A stretch of DNA of 64,000 nucleotides from Pusillibacter faecalis (GCF_018408705.1 NZ_AP023420.1:1674001-1738000); one strand, 5' to 3'; positions 1 to 8,908 are shown, counted from the first letter of the stretch. Notes: a model not told the origin generated them from the sequence alone. Numbers and translations: made by a program.

Positions 1-295
1 CTTTTTCTGCCAGATGCAGTTCCCGCGGGGTGCAGCGGGCCAACATTGCCTGAAGAGGGGTCAGGTCCTGCTCCTGGGGCACGTCTCCTAGAAGAATGTA
101 TTCCATAGAAAGCCGGGAGGTTCTGGAGAGCTTGATCAGAGTGTCAACCGACATCTGTGAGGTCCCCACCTCAAGCTGTCCGTAATAACCCGCACCAATA
201 TCTGCCAGTTCTGCAAATTGCTCCCTGGTCAGTCCAAGCCGGTTGCGCTGCTGGCGTAACCGATGGCCGACAGCCTTCCGCTCTTGTGTTGTCAT
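1..295 (-). CDS. XRE-family transcriptional regulator (partial)
   Basis: Read directly from the complementary strand, ATG at 295 opens a protein beginning MTTQERKAVGHRLRQQRNRL; the C-terminus lies beyond the left edge. Residues about 9-65 form a Cro/CI-type helix-turn-helix (LTREQFAELADIGAGYYGQLEVG), followed by the usual dimerisation start (SVDTLIKLSRTSRLSMEYIL). A good AGGAGCG ribosome site precedes the start. It is divergent from the recombinase-like gene at 597, and the shared intergenic stretch carries a perfect inverted repeat (388-404) that could be its operator. A local DNA-binding regulator; target unknown. Confidence 0.85.
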   Translation of the reverse strand, partial: MTTQERKAVGHRLRQQRNRLGLTREQFAELADIGAGYYGQLEVGTSQMSVDTLIKLSRTSRLSMEYILLGDVPQEQDLTPLQAMLARCTPRELHLAEK

Positions 296-596
296 GCTTG
301 TCACGCTCCTTTTTTTCAAGTCTACCGTGGCGGGGGTGAATAAAAAATGTGTGAAAAGATATTGATTTTTGTTATCTTTAGGTGTATTTTTCCAATATGG
401 AAAACCTTGAATCCGTTGTGGCACAAGGATTACAGGGCGATAATAAAAAGATGTACATGGTATTCCATAATTGTAACATTCTGGAATCAAAAGACAACGG
501 GCTTTCCTACAGATTTCTATCAATTTCAAAAAAATCTGATTCGTACAGCTATTAAAAATTTGATACATAGTTGTAACATCGAAATGGAGAACAACG
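296..596. promoter_or_regulatory. Divergent intergenic control region
   Basis: AT-rich 300-bp spacer between the XRE regulator and the recombinase-like gene. It holds the palindrome at 388-404, a wider pair of ATTCCA/TGGAAT arms at 462-467 and 482-487, and two TGTAACAT motifs starting at 472 and 572, exactly 100 bp apart. No gene is supported here; the short open frames lack ribosome sites. Confidence 0.5.
388..404. promoter_or_regulatory. Inverted repeat, putative XRE operator
   Basis: Perfect 7-bp arms TTTTCCA and TGGAAAA around a 3-bp centre, in the divergent spacer. The size and symmetry suit a dimeric helix-turn-helix regulator. That the neighbouring XRE protein binds it is inference from position. 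Confidence 0.45.
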
Positions 597-1856
597 ATGC
601 AGGAATACATTGTCAACCGCCCGGACCCAAATGCTATGAAGCAAATTTTAGAAAAAAATTTTGAAAATGCGGCAGGGGTGATTCTGCGGCTGGCATGGCA
701 GGCAGGGCTGCTGCGGGATGAGATTCACACGCTGACCTGGGGCCAGATTGACTTCCTGGACAATCAGATTCTTTTAAAAGACCGGACCGTGCCCATTTCA
801 GGGGAACTGGCAATCTGGCTGAGAGCCTTGCGGGAGGGACGCAGCCATCGCTCAGAAGTGGTGGTGCTGTCAGACCGGGATCAAAAGCCTCTGAAGCCAC
901 AGTCGATTTCCCGCCTTGCCCGGATGGCACTGGACGCCGGAGGGCAGACTGGCGTTCGGCTCATTGATCTGCGGCATGACTTTGTCCTGCGGCAGCTGGA
1001 GACAGAGGACTGGCAGTATGTCTCCCGGATCACCGGCATTGAGGCAGCTGCCATGAATGTTCACTTCGCTCAGCATCTGGAACATAGAAGGGTCTCTACC
1101 AGGGCGCGGCGGGAGGAGGCCCAGCCGCCGGATGAATTTGCCCTGTGGAAGCTGCTGCAGGCGGAGCGGCTGTCCCCGGCTGGCGTGACGCTGTGGCTGA
1201 CATGGCAGCTGGGGCTGCGGCTGGAGGAGATCGTGACTCTCCGCTGGGATCAGCTTCACGGTGAAACGCTGCGTCTGCCGGACCGGATTGTACCGCTGAC
1301 CAGCGGCGTTTTGGGGGTGCTGTCGGACTTGCGGGCCGCTTCGCCGGACGCCGTGTACATTCTGACAGCCCCCAGAAGCGGGCGGCCCTATGACCGCACC
1401 CGCCTTTCCAAGATTGTCCGGACCGCACTGGTCCGGGCGGGGCTGGACAACATCACCCTGCGGGACCTGCGTCTGGACTGCGACATCCGGGTGGGCGGGG
1501 AGAACGAGGTGACTGCGTTTTTGCGCCGCCATCAGTCCATCACCCGGAATGAGGCGGCGGAGCTGCTGCAGGTCTCCGCCAGCACGGCCTATAACCGCCT
1601 CAAGCAGATGGTGCGCAGAGGACGGCTCACCCAGATTGGAGCCCGCTATTATCTCAGCTCGGCGGTGGTGCCTCCCGAACGGCAGACGGAGGTGATCCTG
1701 GAGTATTTGGATCGGGAGGGGTTCGCCTACCGCCAGGATATTGCCCGGCTTTTAAAAATTGATCCCCGCCAGTGCCGGCCCATCCTGCAGAGGATGGTGA
1801 ACGCGGGGCAGATTGAGCAGCAGAGACAGCGGTATGTAGTGAAGAAAAACGCCTGA
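597..1856 (+). CDS. Degenerate double tyrosine-recombinase-fold DNA-binding protein (copy A)
   Basis: 419 aa; ATG preceded by GGAGA. Residues 28-161 and 196-297 each resemble a phage-integrase catalytic domain (WQAGLLRDEI...LTWGQIDF; WQLGLRLEEI...LRWDQL). The catalytic set is eroded. In domain 1 the box-I Arg position is Leu38 (Arg is shifted to 40), the box-II His is Ile123 and the nucleophile Tyr position is Phe157. Domain 2 keeps Arg208 but has Arg for the box-II His and stops before any Tyr box. Two winged-helix-like segments follow (about 303-355 and 358-415). The family fold is clear; loss of recombinase activity and a role as DNA-binding regulator of the adjacent S-layer gene are inferences. 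A homologue (43604-44866) sits in the same place beside the second S-layer gene. Confidence 0.75.
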   Translation: MQEYIVNRPDPNAMKQILEKNFENAAGVILRLAWQAGLLRDEIHTLTWGQIDFLDNQILLKDRTVPISGELAIWLRALREGRSHRSEVVVLSDRDQKPLKPQSISRLARMALDAGGQTGVRLIDLRHDFVLRQLETEDWQYVSRITGIEAAAMNVHFAQHLEHRRVSTRARREEAQPPDEFALWKLLQAERLSPAGVTLWLTWQLGLRLEEIVTLRWDQLHGETLRLPDRIVPLTSGVLGVLSDLRAASPDAVYILTAPRSGRPYDRTRLSKIVRTALVRAGLDNITLRDLRLDCDIRVGGENEVTAFLRRHQSITRNEAAELLQVSASTAYNRLKQMVRRGRLTQIGARYYLSSAVVPPERQTEVILEYLDREGFAYRQDIARLLKIDPRQCRPILQRMVNAGQIEQQRQRYVVKKNA

Positions 1857-1865
1857 AAAAAAGAT

Positions 1866-1911
1866 GGGAGCCCGGAGGATTTGAAAAACTCCGGGCTCCC
1901 GTTGTTTTTTT
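1866..1911 (+). terminator. Rho-independent terminator
   Basis: GGGAGCCCGGAG pairs with CTCCGGGCTCCC at 1889-1900, followed by a T-rich run. It ends the recombinase-like transcript and separates it from the S-layer gene. Confidence 0.85.
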
Positions 1912-2256
1912 GTCCTGCCGCGGCGGAGAGCGGCCTTGCAAAGCGCGCTGGGATCATCCGGCGCCGCTTTGGGCCAGGTTCTGCCCGGCGGGATGGTTTT
2001 TCCTCAAAATGTTACATTCATTTTTCACGTTTTATCTATAAAAACATGTCGTTTATCATTCAAATTACAATGAATCGGAATCTCTGGACAAAAGAAATGC
2101 CGCTTGGTACATTGAGACTGCAAAACGGAGGGCGGAGGCTTTTGGCCGGAGCAGATACGGATTCGGCTAGCCACGGTATGTGCGCCGGGCGGAGCGGAAG
2201 ACCAAAGTTTTGACAAAAATGGCGGTAATTTCCGCTAAATCTAAAAGGAGGAAACC
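1912..2256 (+). promoter_or_regulatory. Upstream/leader region of S-layer gene A
   Basis: A 345-bp non-coding stretch. The motif TCAAAATGTTACATTC (2003-2018) reads GTAACATTTTGA on the other strand; the same string lies upstream of S-layer gene B at 43558-43570. A GGCTAGCC palindrome at 2165-2172 is shared with B's leader (43371-43378) at a similar distance from the start codon. I could not settle a convincing -35/-10 pair. A strong AAAGGAGG ribosome site ends the region. Confidence 0.45.
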
Positions 2257-3209
2257 ATGAAGAAGTTCCTTTCTCTGGTGCTGGCGCTGACCATGATGAT
2301 GTCTCTCGTCACGATCAATGCCGGCGCCAAGGAATTCACGGACGACGAAGAGCTGAACTACAAAGAAGCTGTCGACGTGATTTCCGAAATCAGTGTTGTG
2401 GATGGCTATGAAGACGGCAGCTTCAAGCCCCAGAACACTCTGACCCGTGGGGCTGCGGCCAAGATCATCTGCAACCTGATCCTGGGCCCCACCACCGCAG
2501 CGGAGCTGCACGCAGACACCGCTCCCTATAAGGATGTGCCTGTGAGCAACACCTTCTCCGGCTACATCGCTTACTGCGCCAAGGAGGGCATCATCTCCGG
2601 TTATGCCGACGGTTCTTTCCGTCCCGCTGGCACCCTGACCGGCTATGCCTTCATGAAGATGCTGCTGGGCGCCCTGGGCTATGACGCCACCTATGAGGGC
2701 TACACCGGCGGCAACTGGTCCATCAACGTTGCCAAGCAGGCCATCGGCATCGGCCTGAACAAGGGCCTGGTGGATGAGTTCAACGGCGTGGACTTCGTCA
2801 CCCGTGAGGAGGCCGCCCTGTACGCCTTCAACACCCTGAAGGCCACCATGGTGGACTATGACCAGAAGATCACCACCAACGTCAATGGCGTGGACGTGAC
2901 CATCTCCCAGGGCAACGCGAAGCCTGTGACCTGGACCGAGGGCATCAACGAGGACGGCAACATCAAGGACGACGACTTCGTTCAGTTCGCTGAGGAGTTC
3001 TTCCCCAAGCTGGTCCGCAAGGATGACAACGATAAGTTCATGGCCCCCGCCAACACCTGGGTCTTCGACAAGAGCGAGATCGGCACCTATGAGCGCACCG
3101 ATCTGATCGTCGAGACATATACCACCAAGGTGACCGGCAAGGACGCCTATGATCTGCTCAAGTCCGGCGTGATCAAGGACAACGACCTGGAAGTCTATGT
3201 GGACGGCGT
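2257..3209 (+). repeat. Inverted repeat arm A (S-layer 5' coding region)
   Basis: 953 bp nearly identical to the reverse complement of 42349-43301, with equal length and no gap. Synonymous sites are conserved too; the segments I compared differ only at scattered single bases. Recent duplication or continuing gene conversion would explain this. Confidence 0.85.
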
Positions 3210-6200
3210 CGACGCCAAGGGCGAAGGCACCCTCTCCGGCAGCTTCACCACCATCAAGCGCTTTGACAAGGACGACATGGTGCGCTCCAACACCACCGCC
3301 CTGGGCGCTACCGGTGACGGCGTTGTGACCAAGGTGTATCTGGACACCGACAAGGACGTGATCACCTTCGTGTCCATCAACACCTGGCTGTCCAAGGCCA
3401 CCGCCGACTACAGCGAGAGCAAGGAGTACGCTCCCCTCAGCGTGTATACCGGCGTCAACTCCACCAAGACCTATAACGTCGACGTGGAAGAGGTCGCCAA
3501 CGTGACCGACGTCACCAAGGACGGCTTCTATCTGGTGAACATCTCCTGGAAGGACAACAACAACGGCGAGGTTGCCGTAGTGTCCAACCCCGAAGTTCTG
3601 GAGGATTCCACTGTCACCAAGTTCTCCGCCAGCAGCGAGGGCAATGACAAGGTTGGCTCCAACCGCTATGTTACCAAGCTGACCACCGGCGGTGAGGAGT
3701 ACAAGCGCAATGTCATGGCCTACTATGACAAGGAAGTGCTGGACACCTATAACGACACCCTGCTGACCGACAACACCTACACCGTGTATCTGGACGCTAA
3801 CGGCTACTTTGTCGGCGTAGAGCTGTTTGAGGGCACCAAGAACTATGTGTTCATCACCGGCTTTGACCGCGATTCTTCCAACCTGTCTGTGAAGACCGCT
3901 ACTGCCAGCGCCATCTTCCTGGACGGCACCATGAAGAACATTCAGGTCAATGTCACCGATACCGACAAGAACATCGACAAGGTTCACAACCTGACCGGCG
4001 ATGCACGTCACAACGCCAGCCACTTCATCAAGTGGTCCACCGGCGGCTACAGCGATCTCGGCGACGGCCTCCAGACTGGTGACAGCGCGTGGGCTCAGGC
4101 CGGCAAGTACGGCGAGGACGGTATCTATGACCTGAACCAGTGGTACACCTATACCGAGGACGACGGCACCTATACCCTGAAGCCCTGCGTCCGGATGACC
4201 AAGACCACCTATGAAAAGACCGACAAGACAACCACCATCCGCACCGACGCGCTGAGCGTTGTGGACGATCTGACCACCAATAACCGCGTTTACGGCGAGG
4301 ATGAGACTGTCTTCCTGACCGTGGACCTGGACGTGGTGGACACCACCAACACCCTGGCGAAGGCCATCACTGAGGTGACAGGCGTCTACACCGGTGTGCA
4401 GAACGTGGACATCGACGTTGACGTGGACGACGCTCAGGCTGTGGCTGAGGGCCAGGTCTACACCGTGTATGACAGCGACTACTATGTGATCGGTGCTGTC
4501 GTCATCGGCGAGGCCCGCGGCGCTACCGCCAACTACGCCTATATCGTCTCCGGCGCCAAGAGCGAGGAGATTAAGGACGACACCTATTACTGGGAGTTCG
4601 ATGCGGTTCTGGGCGGCGAGAAGCAGACCCTGACCGCCAAGAGCAAGTATAAGAGCACCATCGACGCTCTGACCAAGGGCACCGTGCAGGAGCTGCGCTT
4701 TGACGGCGACTATGTGGTTTCCATCAAGGACGTGACCAAGCTCTACACCGACAACCGTGTGGAGATCGACGGCCAGGACGTCTACTACATGCGGGGCGAT
4801 TTGACCACAAACTCTGCCGCTGGCAGCACGCCCAGCGCTACCACCATTTGGGACGATCCTAACACCCTGAGCCTGCAGGGCCGCACCCTGTATATCACCG
4901 CCGCCCGCACCGACGTGGGCCTGGCTCTGACCAGCGGCGCCAAGGCCGTGACCATCCAGACCGAGAACGGCGAGGCCAATGTGGCCACCAATTTCTCCGA
5001 CGTTGACTCTGCCATCTCTCATCTGGCTGACGCCAGCACCGCTGCCGGCTTCCAGTACGACGGCGAGGTGTACGCGGTTCTGGATTCCAACGGCGTTGCC
5101 GAGTGGGTGGTGTTTGTCAACCACACCGAGCTGATCACCGGCAACCAGAAGCCCGGCACTGGCACCGAGACCGGCATTGACGGCCTGCTGACCTACAGCG
5201 TCCAGAACTTCAATGGCTTTGGCTATGTGAACTGGACCGTGGCGGCGCCTGAGTACGCTGCACCTGGCGCGACTGTGACCTACACGGTGGCGGTGAAAGC
5301 CAACGGAACTACCATCGCAATGCCCTCCGTGACGACGTTTATTGCCGGAACCAGCACTGGCACTGGCATGTGGAACGGCGTTGTGGGTGATAGCTCCGCT
5401 AAACTGACTGTGGAACTGGTCAGTCTCACGGTCAACAACGTGGCTGTGAAGTATGTGGACGGCGATACCGGCAACACCCTGTATCTGGATTCCTGGGATA
5501 ACACCAAGGATCGGAATACCGGCAAGCTGGCCGCTACGCCTACCGCAAGCCTGTCCACAAGCAGCGCCGCACAGTTGAGCTTCACCGTAAAGACGGATGA
5601 CGCATCTAGCGGTAAGCTGACCTACACGCTGACTGGCACCAACGGTGACGTAACCACCAAGACCGCTCTGGGCGCTGCTGCGAATGCGGCTCAGACTGTT
5701 CCCGGTGCGACCACCACCGCCAAGGGCGATCAGTTCGTGGTTGTCACGGTCTATGGCCTGAACAGCCTGACGGATCTGTACGACGTCACTGCCAACACGA
5801 CCAACCTGACTGCAAACGAGCTGGCCGGTATTGACTATGTGGCTGCTGGCTCTCCGCAGACCGGCACTGCGGCAAAGATCGACAACTTCTTCACTACCGG
5901 TGCGGGCAACACCTACACCGATACCCTGCTGGTGGAGTTTAGCAAGGTGCAGAACATCACCGGCGGAGATCAGGTGAAGATGACTGTGACCGTGGCCGCG
6001 GGCAACGAGAACGTGTCCTATGATGTGACTGTGACCGTGGGCGGCCAGACCTACACGTTCAACAGCTTGGCCGCTGCCGCTGACCAGTGGATCACCGTGA
6101 ACGGCGATATCGAGGTCAGTGATGTTGTGGCGAAGCCCTCGATCAAGAAGCTGACTCTGGACGAGACTGTCAGCGCCAAGGGCCTCTCTGCAGACGGCAG

Positions 6201-6486
6201 AACTCTGACGCTCACCTTCAACCAGAATGTGACGGCTTCCTCTGCTCCTCTGAAAGCTGGTTCCTTCAGTGTAACTGCTGGTACCAGTAGTGCAGTGATC
6301 ACCAACGTGGCTGTGAACGGCAAGACGATCGTTTTGACCTTCAACACCGCGCTGGCTAACGGCGAAACGGTACAGATTACCGCAGCTGACATTTACGGCG
6401 GAGTTAACAGCAACACCCTGGACGGCAATGACACCGTGACGATCAACAATGACGGTACCGGCTATCAGGACTGCACCTTCTCTTGA
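2257..6486 (+). CDS. SLH-domain S-layer-type surface protein A
   Basis: 1409 aa with a signal peptide (residues 1-24, MKKFLSLVLALTMMMSLVTI then NAGA) and three S-layer homology segments at about 28-78, 88-143 and 152-197 (VDGYEDGSFKP, ISGYADGSFRPAGTLTGYAF). SLH domains bind secondary cell-wall polymer, so this is an exported surface-layer protein. The long body is Thr/Asp/Val/Gly-rich and beta-rich, with an Ig-like C-terminal stretch (about 1285-1395). The first ~317 residues match copy B (39309-43301) except for three substitutions. After that the copies diverge progressively and the last ~450 residues share little. Start chosen by AAAGGAGG. It has its own terminator and very biased codon use, suggesting high expression. 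Confidence 0.9.
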   Translation: MKKFLSLVLALTMMMSLVTINAGAKEFTDDEELNYKEAVDVISEISVVDGYEDGSFKPQNTLTRGAAAKIICNLILGPTTAAELHADTAPYKDVPVSNTFSGYIAYCAKEGIISGYADGSFRPAGTLTGYAFMKMLLGALGYDATYEGYTGGNWSINVAKQAIGIGLNKGLVDEFNGVDFVTREEAALYAFNTLKATMVDYDQKITTNVNGVDVTISQGNAKPVTWTEGINEDGNIKDDDFVQFAEEFFPKLVRKDDNDKFMAPANTWVFDKSEIGTYERTDLIVETYTTKVTGKDAYDLLKSGVIKDNDLEVYVDGVDAKGEGTLSGSFTTIKRFDKDDMVRSNTTALGATGDGVVTKVYLDTDKDVITFVSINTWLSKATADYSESKEYAPLSVYTGVNSTKTYNVDVEEVANVTDVTKDGFYLVNISWKDNNNGEVAVVSNPEVLEDSTVTKFSASSEGNDKVGSNRYVTKLTTGGEEYKRNVMAYYDKEVLDTYNDTLLTDNTYTVYLDANGYFVGVELFEGTKNYVFITGFDRDSSNLSVKTATASAIFLDGTMKNIQVNVTDTDKNIDKVHNLTGDARHNASHFIKWSTGGYSDLGDGLQTGDSAWAQAGKYGEDGIYDLNQWYTYTEDDGTYTLKPCVRMTKTTYEKTDKTTTIRTDALSVVDDLTTNNRVYGEDETVFLTVDLDVVDTTNTLAKAITEVTGVYTGVQNVDIDVDVDDAQAVAEGQVYTVYDSDYYVIGAVVIGEARGATANYAYIVSGAKSEEIKDDTYYWEFDAVLGGEKQTLTAKSKYKSTIDALTKGTVQELRFDGDYVVSIKDVTKLYTDNRVEIDGQDVYYMRGDLTTNSAAGSTPSATTIWDDPNTLSLQGRTLYITAARTDVGLALTSGAKAVTIQTENGEANVATNFSDVDSAISHLADASTAAGFQYDGEVYAVLDSNGVAEWVVFVNHTELITGNQKPGTGTETGIDGLLTYSVQNFNGFGYVNWTVAAPEYAAPGATVTYTVAVKANGTTIAMPSVTTFIAGTSTGTGMWNGVVGDSSAKLTVELVSLTVNNVAVKYVDGDTGNTLYLDSWDNTKDRNTGKLAATPTASLSTSSAAQLSFTVKTDDASSGKLTYTLTGTNGDVTTKTALGAAANAAQTVPGATTTAKGDQFVVVTVYGLNSLTDLYDVTANTTNLTANELAGIDYVAAGSPQTGTAAKIDNFFTTGAGNTYTDTLLVEFSKVQNITGGDQVKMTVTVAAGNENVSYDVTVTVGGQTYTFNSLAAAADQWITVNGDIEVSDVVAKPSIKKLTLDETVSAKGLSADGRTLTLTFNQNVTASSAPLKAGSFSVTAGTSSAVITNVAVNGKTIVLTFNTALANGETVQITAADIYGGVNSNTLDGNDTVTINNDGTGYQDCTFS

Positions 6487-6516
6487 TCCTGACATGGTAA
6501 ATCTCTGATTAGGGCG

Positions 6517-6548
6517 AAAAATCCCCGGGCTTCGGCCCGGGGATTTTT
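6517..6548. terminator. Bidirectional terminator
   Basis: A 14-bp stem (AAAAATCCCCGGGC with its complement) around a TTCG tetraloop. The A and T tracts make it work in both directions, for S-layer gene A and the convergent gene at 6553. Confidence 0.9.
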
Positions 6549-6552
6549 CCGC

Positions 6553-6996
6553 TCATTCGTCGGCGGCAAGCAGAGCAATATAGTAATATGTGCGGGAAGC
6601 GGCGTTTGCCTGCTGCTCGGCGGTGTTTGCAAACCAGCTGACGCCGTTCTCCGGTTCCCACCGCAGGCTGACCATGGTGATGTCCTCTTTGGTGTACGAG
6701 AGATACAGGGCGCGGATCGCGTCCCGCAGCATGATGAGATGGGAACCAAAAGTACCGTCCACCACAATGACGGCCAGGGGCGATCCTGAAAAGGTCAGGC
6801 TGTTTCTGTCGAGGCCGCACCGGCCGGTGCCGGTGTAGCTGCCGTACTCAATTTTGCAGTTGCCCAGTCTGGACAGGGCCGCAGCATGATCTGCTAACGC
6901 CGCCTCAATCTTTGCGTTGTCGCTGTTGAAATCCTCTCGTAGAATCCGGTCTGTCTCCGCCCACTGGCTTAATTCGTGGCTGGTTGTGTGCTGCAT
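6553..6996 (-). CDS. Small phage-tail-like hypothetical protein
   Basis: 147 aa, no signal peptide; AAGGAGGAG precedes the ATG. The N-terminus (WAETDRILREDFNSDNAKIEAAL) resembles the opening of tail-fibre or structural proteins seen in clostridial phages. The middle (EYGSYTGTGRCG..NSLTFSGSPLAVIV) resembles a receptor-binding beta domain, and the end reads SRTYYYIALLAADE. No other phage genes are nearby, so it looks domesticated or stranded. It is convergent with S-layer gene A. A remnant with the matching C-terminus lies at 39122-39244, in the equivalent place beside S-layer gene B. Function unknown; the phage-tail likeness is from memory of the family. Confidence 0.6.
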   Translation of the reverse strand: MQHTTSHELSQWAETDRILREDFNSDNAKIEAALADHAAALSRLGNCKIEYGSYTGTGRCGLDRNSLTFSGSPLAVIVVDGTFGSHLIMLRDAIRALYLSYTKEDITMVSLRWEPENGVSWFANTAEQQANAASRTYYYIALLAADE

Positions 6997-7143
6997 GGAT
7001 GCTCCTCCTTTTTATTATATAGAGTGCTCGGAACGCCTGATTGCACAAAAGCGTGCAACCAGGCAAAAAATCCCTCCGGAAGTTCCCCGGCCTGTCATGA
7101 ATGTCCGCCTTGTCTCATACCATGAGATGAAAGGGGGATCACC

Positions 7144-8265
7144 ATGAAAAAATTCCTGGCCGCGATTTGCGCTGTATTGGCGCTGACCACCACCGCCGGC
7201 GCCGTGGAGGTGGCCGCTCCATCCGCCCTGCTGATGGAAAAGGAGACTGGCGCCATTCTCTACGCCAAGGATGAGCACGCCAAGCTGGAGCCCGCCAGCG
7301 TCACCAAGGTGATGACTATTCTCCTGACCATGGAGGCCGTTGACTCCGGCGTTTTGAGCTACGACACCATGGTGACGGCCTCTGCCCACGCCTGCTCCAT
7401 GGGCGGAAGTCAAATCTGGCTGAAAGAGAACGAGCAGATGACGGTGGATGAGATGCTCAAGGCTGTTTGCGTGGTCAGCGCCAACGACTGCGCCGTGGCG
7501 CTGGGCGAGGCCATCTCCGGCAGCGAGGAGGCCTTTGTGGAGCGCATGAACCAGCGGGCCAAGGAGCTGGGCATGAATGACACCACCTTTCAAAACGCCA
7601 CGGGCCTACCCGCGGCGGGGCATGTCACCTCCGCCCACGATATCGCCATCATGAGCCGGGAGCTGATCCTGAACCACCCGGACATCCGCCAGTATACCAC
7701 GATCTGGATGGACTCCCTTCGGGGCGGCGCGTCCCAGCTGGTGAACACCAACAAGCTGGTCCGCTTCTATGAGGGAGCCACGGGCCTGAAAACCGGGTCC
7801 ACGGACAGCGCGCTCTACTGTCTCTCCGGCACGGCGGAGCGTGACGGCATGGAGCTGATCGCGGTGATCATGAAGGACGCCACCTCCGCCCAGCGCTTTG
7901 CCGACGCCCAGACCCTGTTGAACTATGGCTTTTCCACCTACGCCCTCAAGCATGTGGCGCCAGAGACGCCGCTGAGCCCTGTGCCTGTGACCCTGGGGAC
8001 CCAGGCAACGGTCCAGCCGGTGCTGGGAGATGGAGGCACACTGCTGCTGGAAAAGGCCAAGGCGGGCGACCTGCAGCAGACGGTGACACTGTCGGCGGGA
8101 GTGAAAGCTCCGGTAGCCCTGGGGGACCAGCTGGGAATGCTGACCGTCAGCTCCGGTGAAGAGGTGGTGGCGGAGATTCCGCTGCTGGCCGGCGAGGAGG
8201 TGCCCCGGATCACATACGGCCAGATGCTGCTGCGGCTGCTGCGGCTGGCGCTTTTGTCTGATTGA
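7144..8265 (+). CDS. Serine-type D-Ala-D-Ala carboxypeptidase (PBP5/DacF-like)
   Basis: 373 aa; AAGGGGG ribosome site. Signal peptide 1-20 (MKKFLAAICAVLALTTTAGA). The peptidase S11 motifs are complete: SVTK at 52-55 (nucleophile Ser52), SAN at 112-114 and KTG at 216-218. A C-terminal beta domain and a final amphipathic helix (MLLRLLRLALL) follow, as in membrane-associated low-molecular-weight penicillin-binding proteins. It trims the terminal D-Ala of peptidoglycan stem peptides outside the membrane. Length is normal. Vegetative versus sporulation role cannot be told from the sequence. Confidence 0.93.
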   Translation: MKKFLAAICAVLALTTTAGAVEVAAPSALLMEKETGAILYAKDEHAKLEPASVTKVMTILLTMEAVDSGVLSYDTMVTASAHACSMGGSQIWLKENEQMTVDEMLKAVCVVSANDCAVALGEAISGSEEAFVERMNQRAKELGMNDTTFQNATGLPAAGHVTSAHDIAIMSRELILNHPDIRQYTTIWMDSLRGGASQLVNTNKLVRFYEGATGLKTGSTDSALYCLSGTAERDGMELIAVIMKDATSAQRFADAQTLLNYGFSTYALKHVAPETPLSPVPVTLGTQATVQPVLGDGGTLLLEKAKAGDLQQTVTLSAGVKAPVALGDQLGMLTVSSGEEVVAEIPLLAGEEVPRITYGQMLLRLLRLALLSD

Positions 8266-8359
8266 TACTTGCCCCGCCGGGAAGAATATGATATACTACC
8301 GATATCCGCAAACGATTTCGCGCTCTAAAAATCATCAAAGCGGCATTCTTGCGGCCTTT

Positions 8360-8908
8360 GCAACGCAGCTCTTGGTTGCCGTGCGACAAGCTGGGAAAAA
8401 AAGGAGACCCGGCAGCGAGTTCATAGGCGGCTTGGCCGCAGAAAAAGCTTCCAAGGGGCAATTCTGCGTTGTCGTGCGACCAGCCGAGAGAAAAAGGAGA
8501 CCTGGCAGCGAGTTCATAGGCGGCTTGGCCGCAGTAAAAAGCTTCCAAGGGGCAATTCTGCGTTGTCGTGCGACAAGCTGGGAGAAAAAGGAGACCCGGC
8601 AGCGAGTTAACAGGCGGCTTGGCCGCAGTAAAAAGCTTCCAAGGGGCAATTCTGCGTTGCCGTGCGACCAGCTGAGAGAAAAAAGAGACCCGGCAGCGAG
8701 TTAACAGGCGGCTTGGCCGCAGTAAAAAGCTTCCAAGGGGCAATTCTGCGTTGTCGTGCGACAAGCTGGGAGAAAAAAGAGACCCGGCAGCGAGTTAACA
8801 GGCGGCTTGGCCGCAGAAAAAGCTTCCAAGGGGCAATTCTGCGTTGCCGTGCGACCAGCTGGGAGAAAAAAGAGAGTCGGTAGCGAGTTAACAGGCGGCT
8901 TGGCCGCC
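8360..8908. repeat. 94-bp tandem repeat array upstream of pgi
   Basis: The anchor AGGCGGCTTGGCCGC recurs at 8424, 8518, 8612, 8706, 8800 and 8893, giving five periods of 94 bp (last 93) and about 5.8 copies. Each unit has two small dyads: GCGGC-TTG-GCCGC and a TTGTCG-TG-CGACAA type. Copies 3 and 5 carry GTCGTGCGACAAGCTG, while copies 4 and 6 carry GCCGTGCGACCAGCTG. This alternation suggests expansion as a 188-bp dimer. The period is not a multiple of three, so the frames crossing it are not genes. The last copy runs to the ribosome site of pgi. Confidence 0.9.

Noticed and set aside
347..664. 105-aa frame in the divergent control region
   Set aside because: AT-rich, no ribosome site, overlaps the start of the recombinase-like gene and contains the palindrome and TGTAACAT motifs.
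597..1856. Active integrase or prophage/ICE remnant at the left edge
   Set aside because: Catalytic residues are missing, there are no att-like direct repeats, tRNA target or phage genes, and the homologue at 43604 sits in the same non-phage context.
2167..6495. 1442-aa open frame antisense to S-layer gene A
   Set aside because: Its product is a His/Val/Gly repeat-like string without domains; it arises because the strongly biased codons of the S-layer gene avoid stops on the other strand. No promoter or ribosome site supports it.
8360..8908. CRISPR array
   Set aside because: Units are contiguous 94-bp repeats with no unique spacers and no cas genes nearby.
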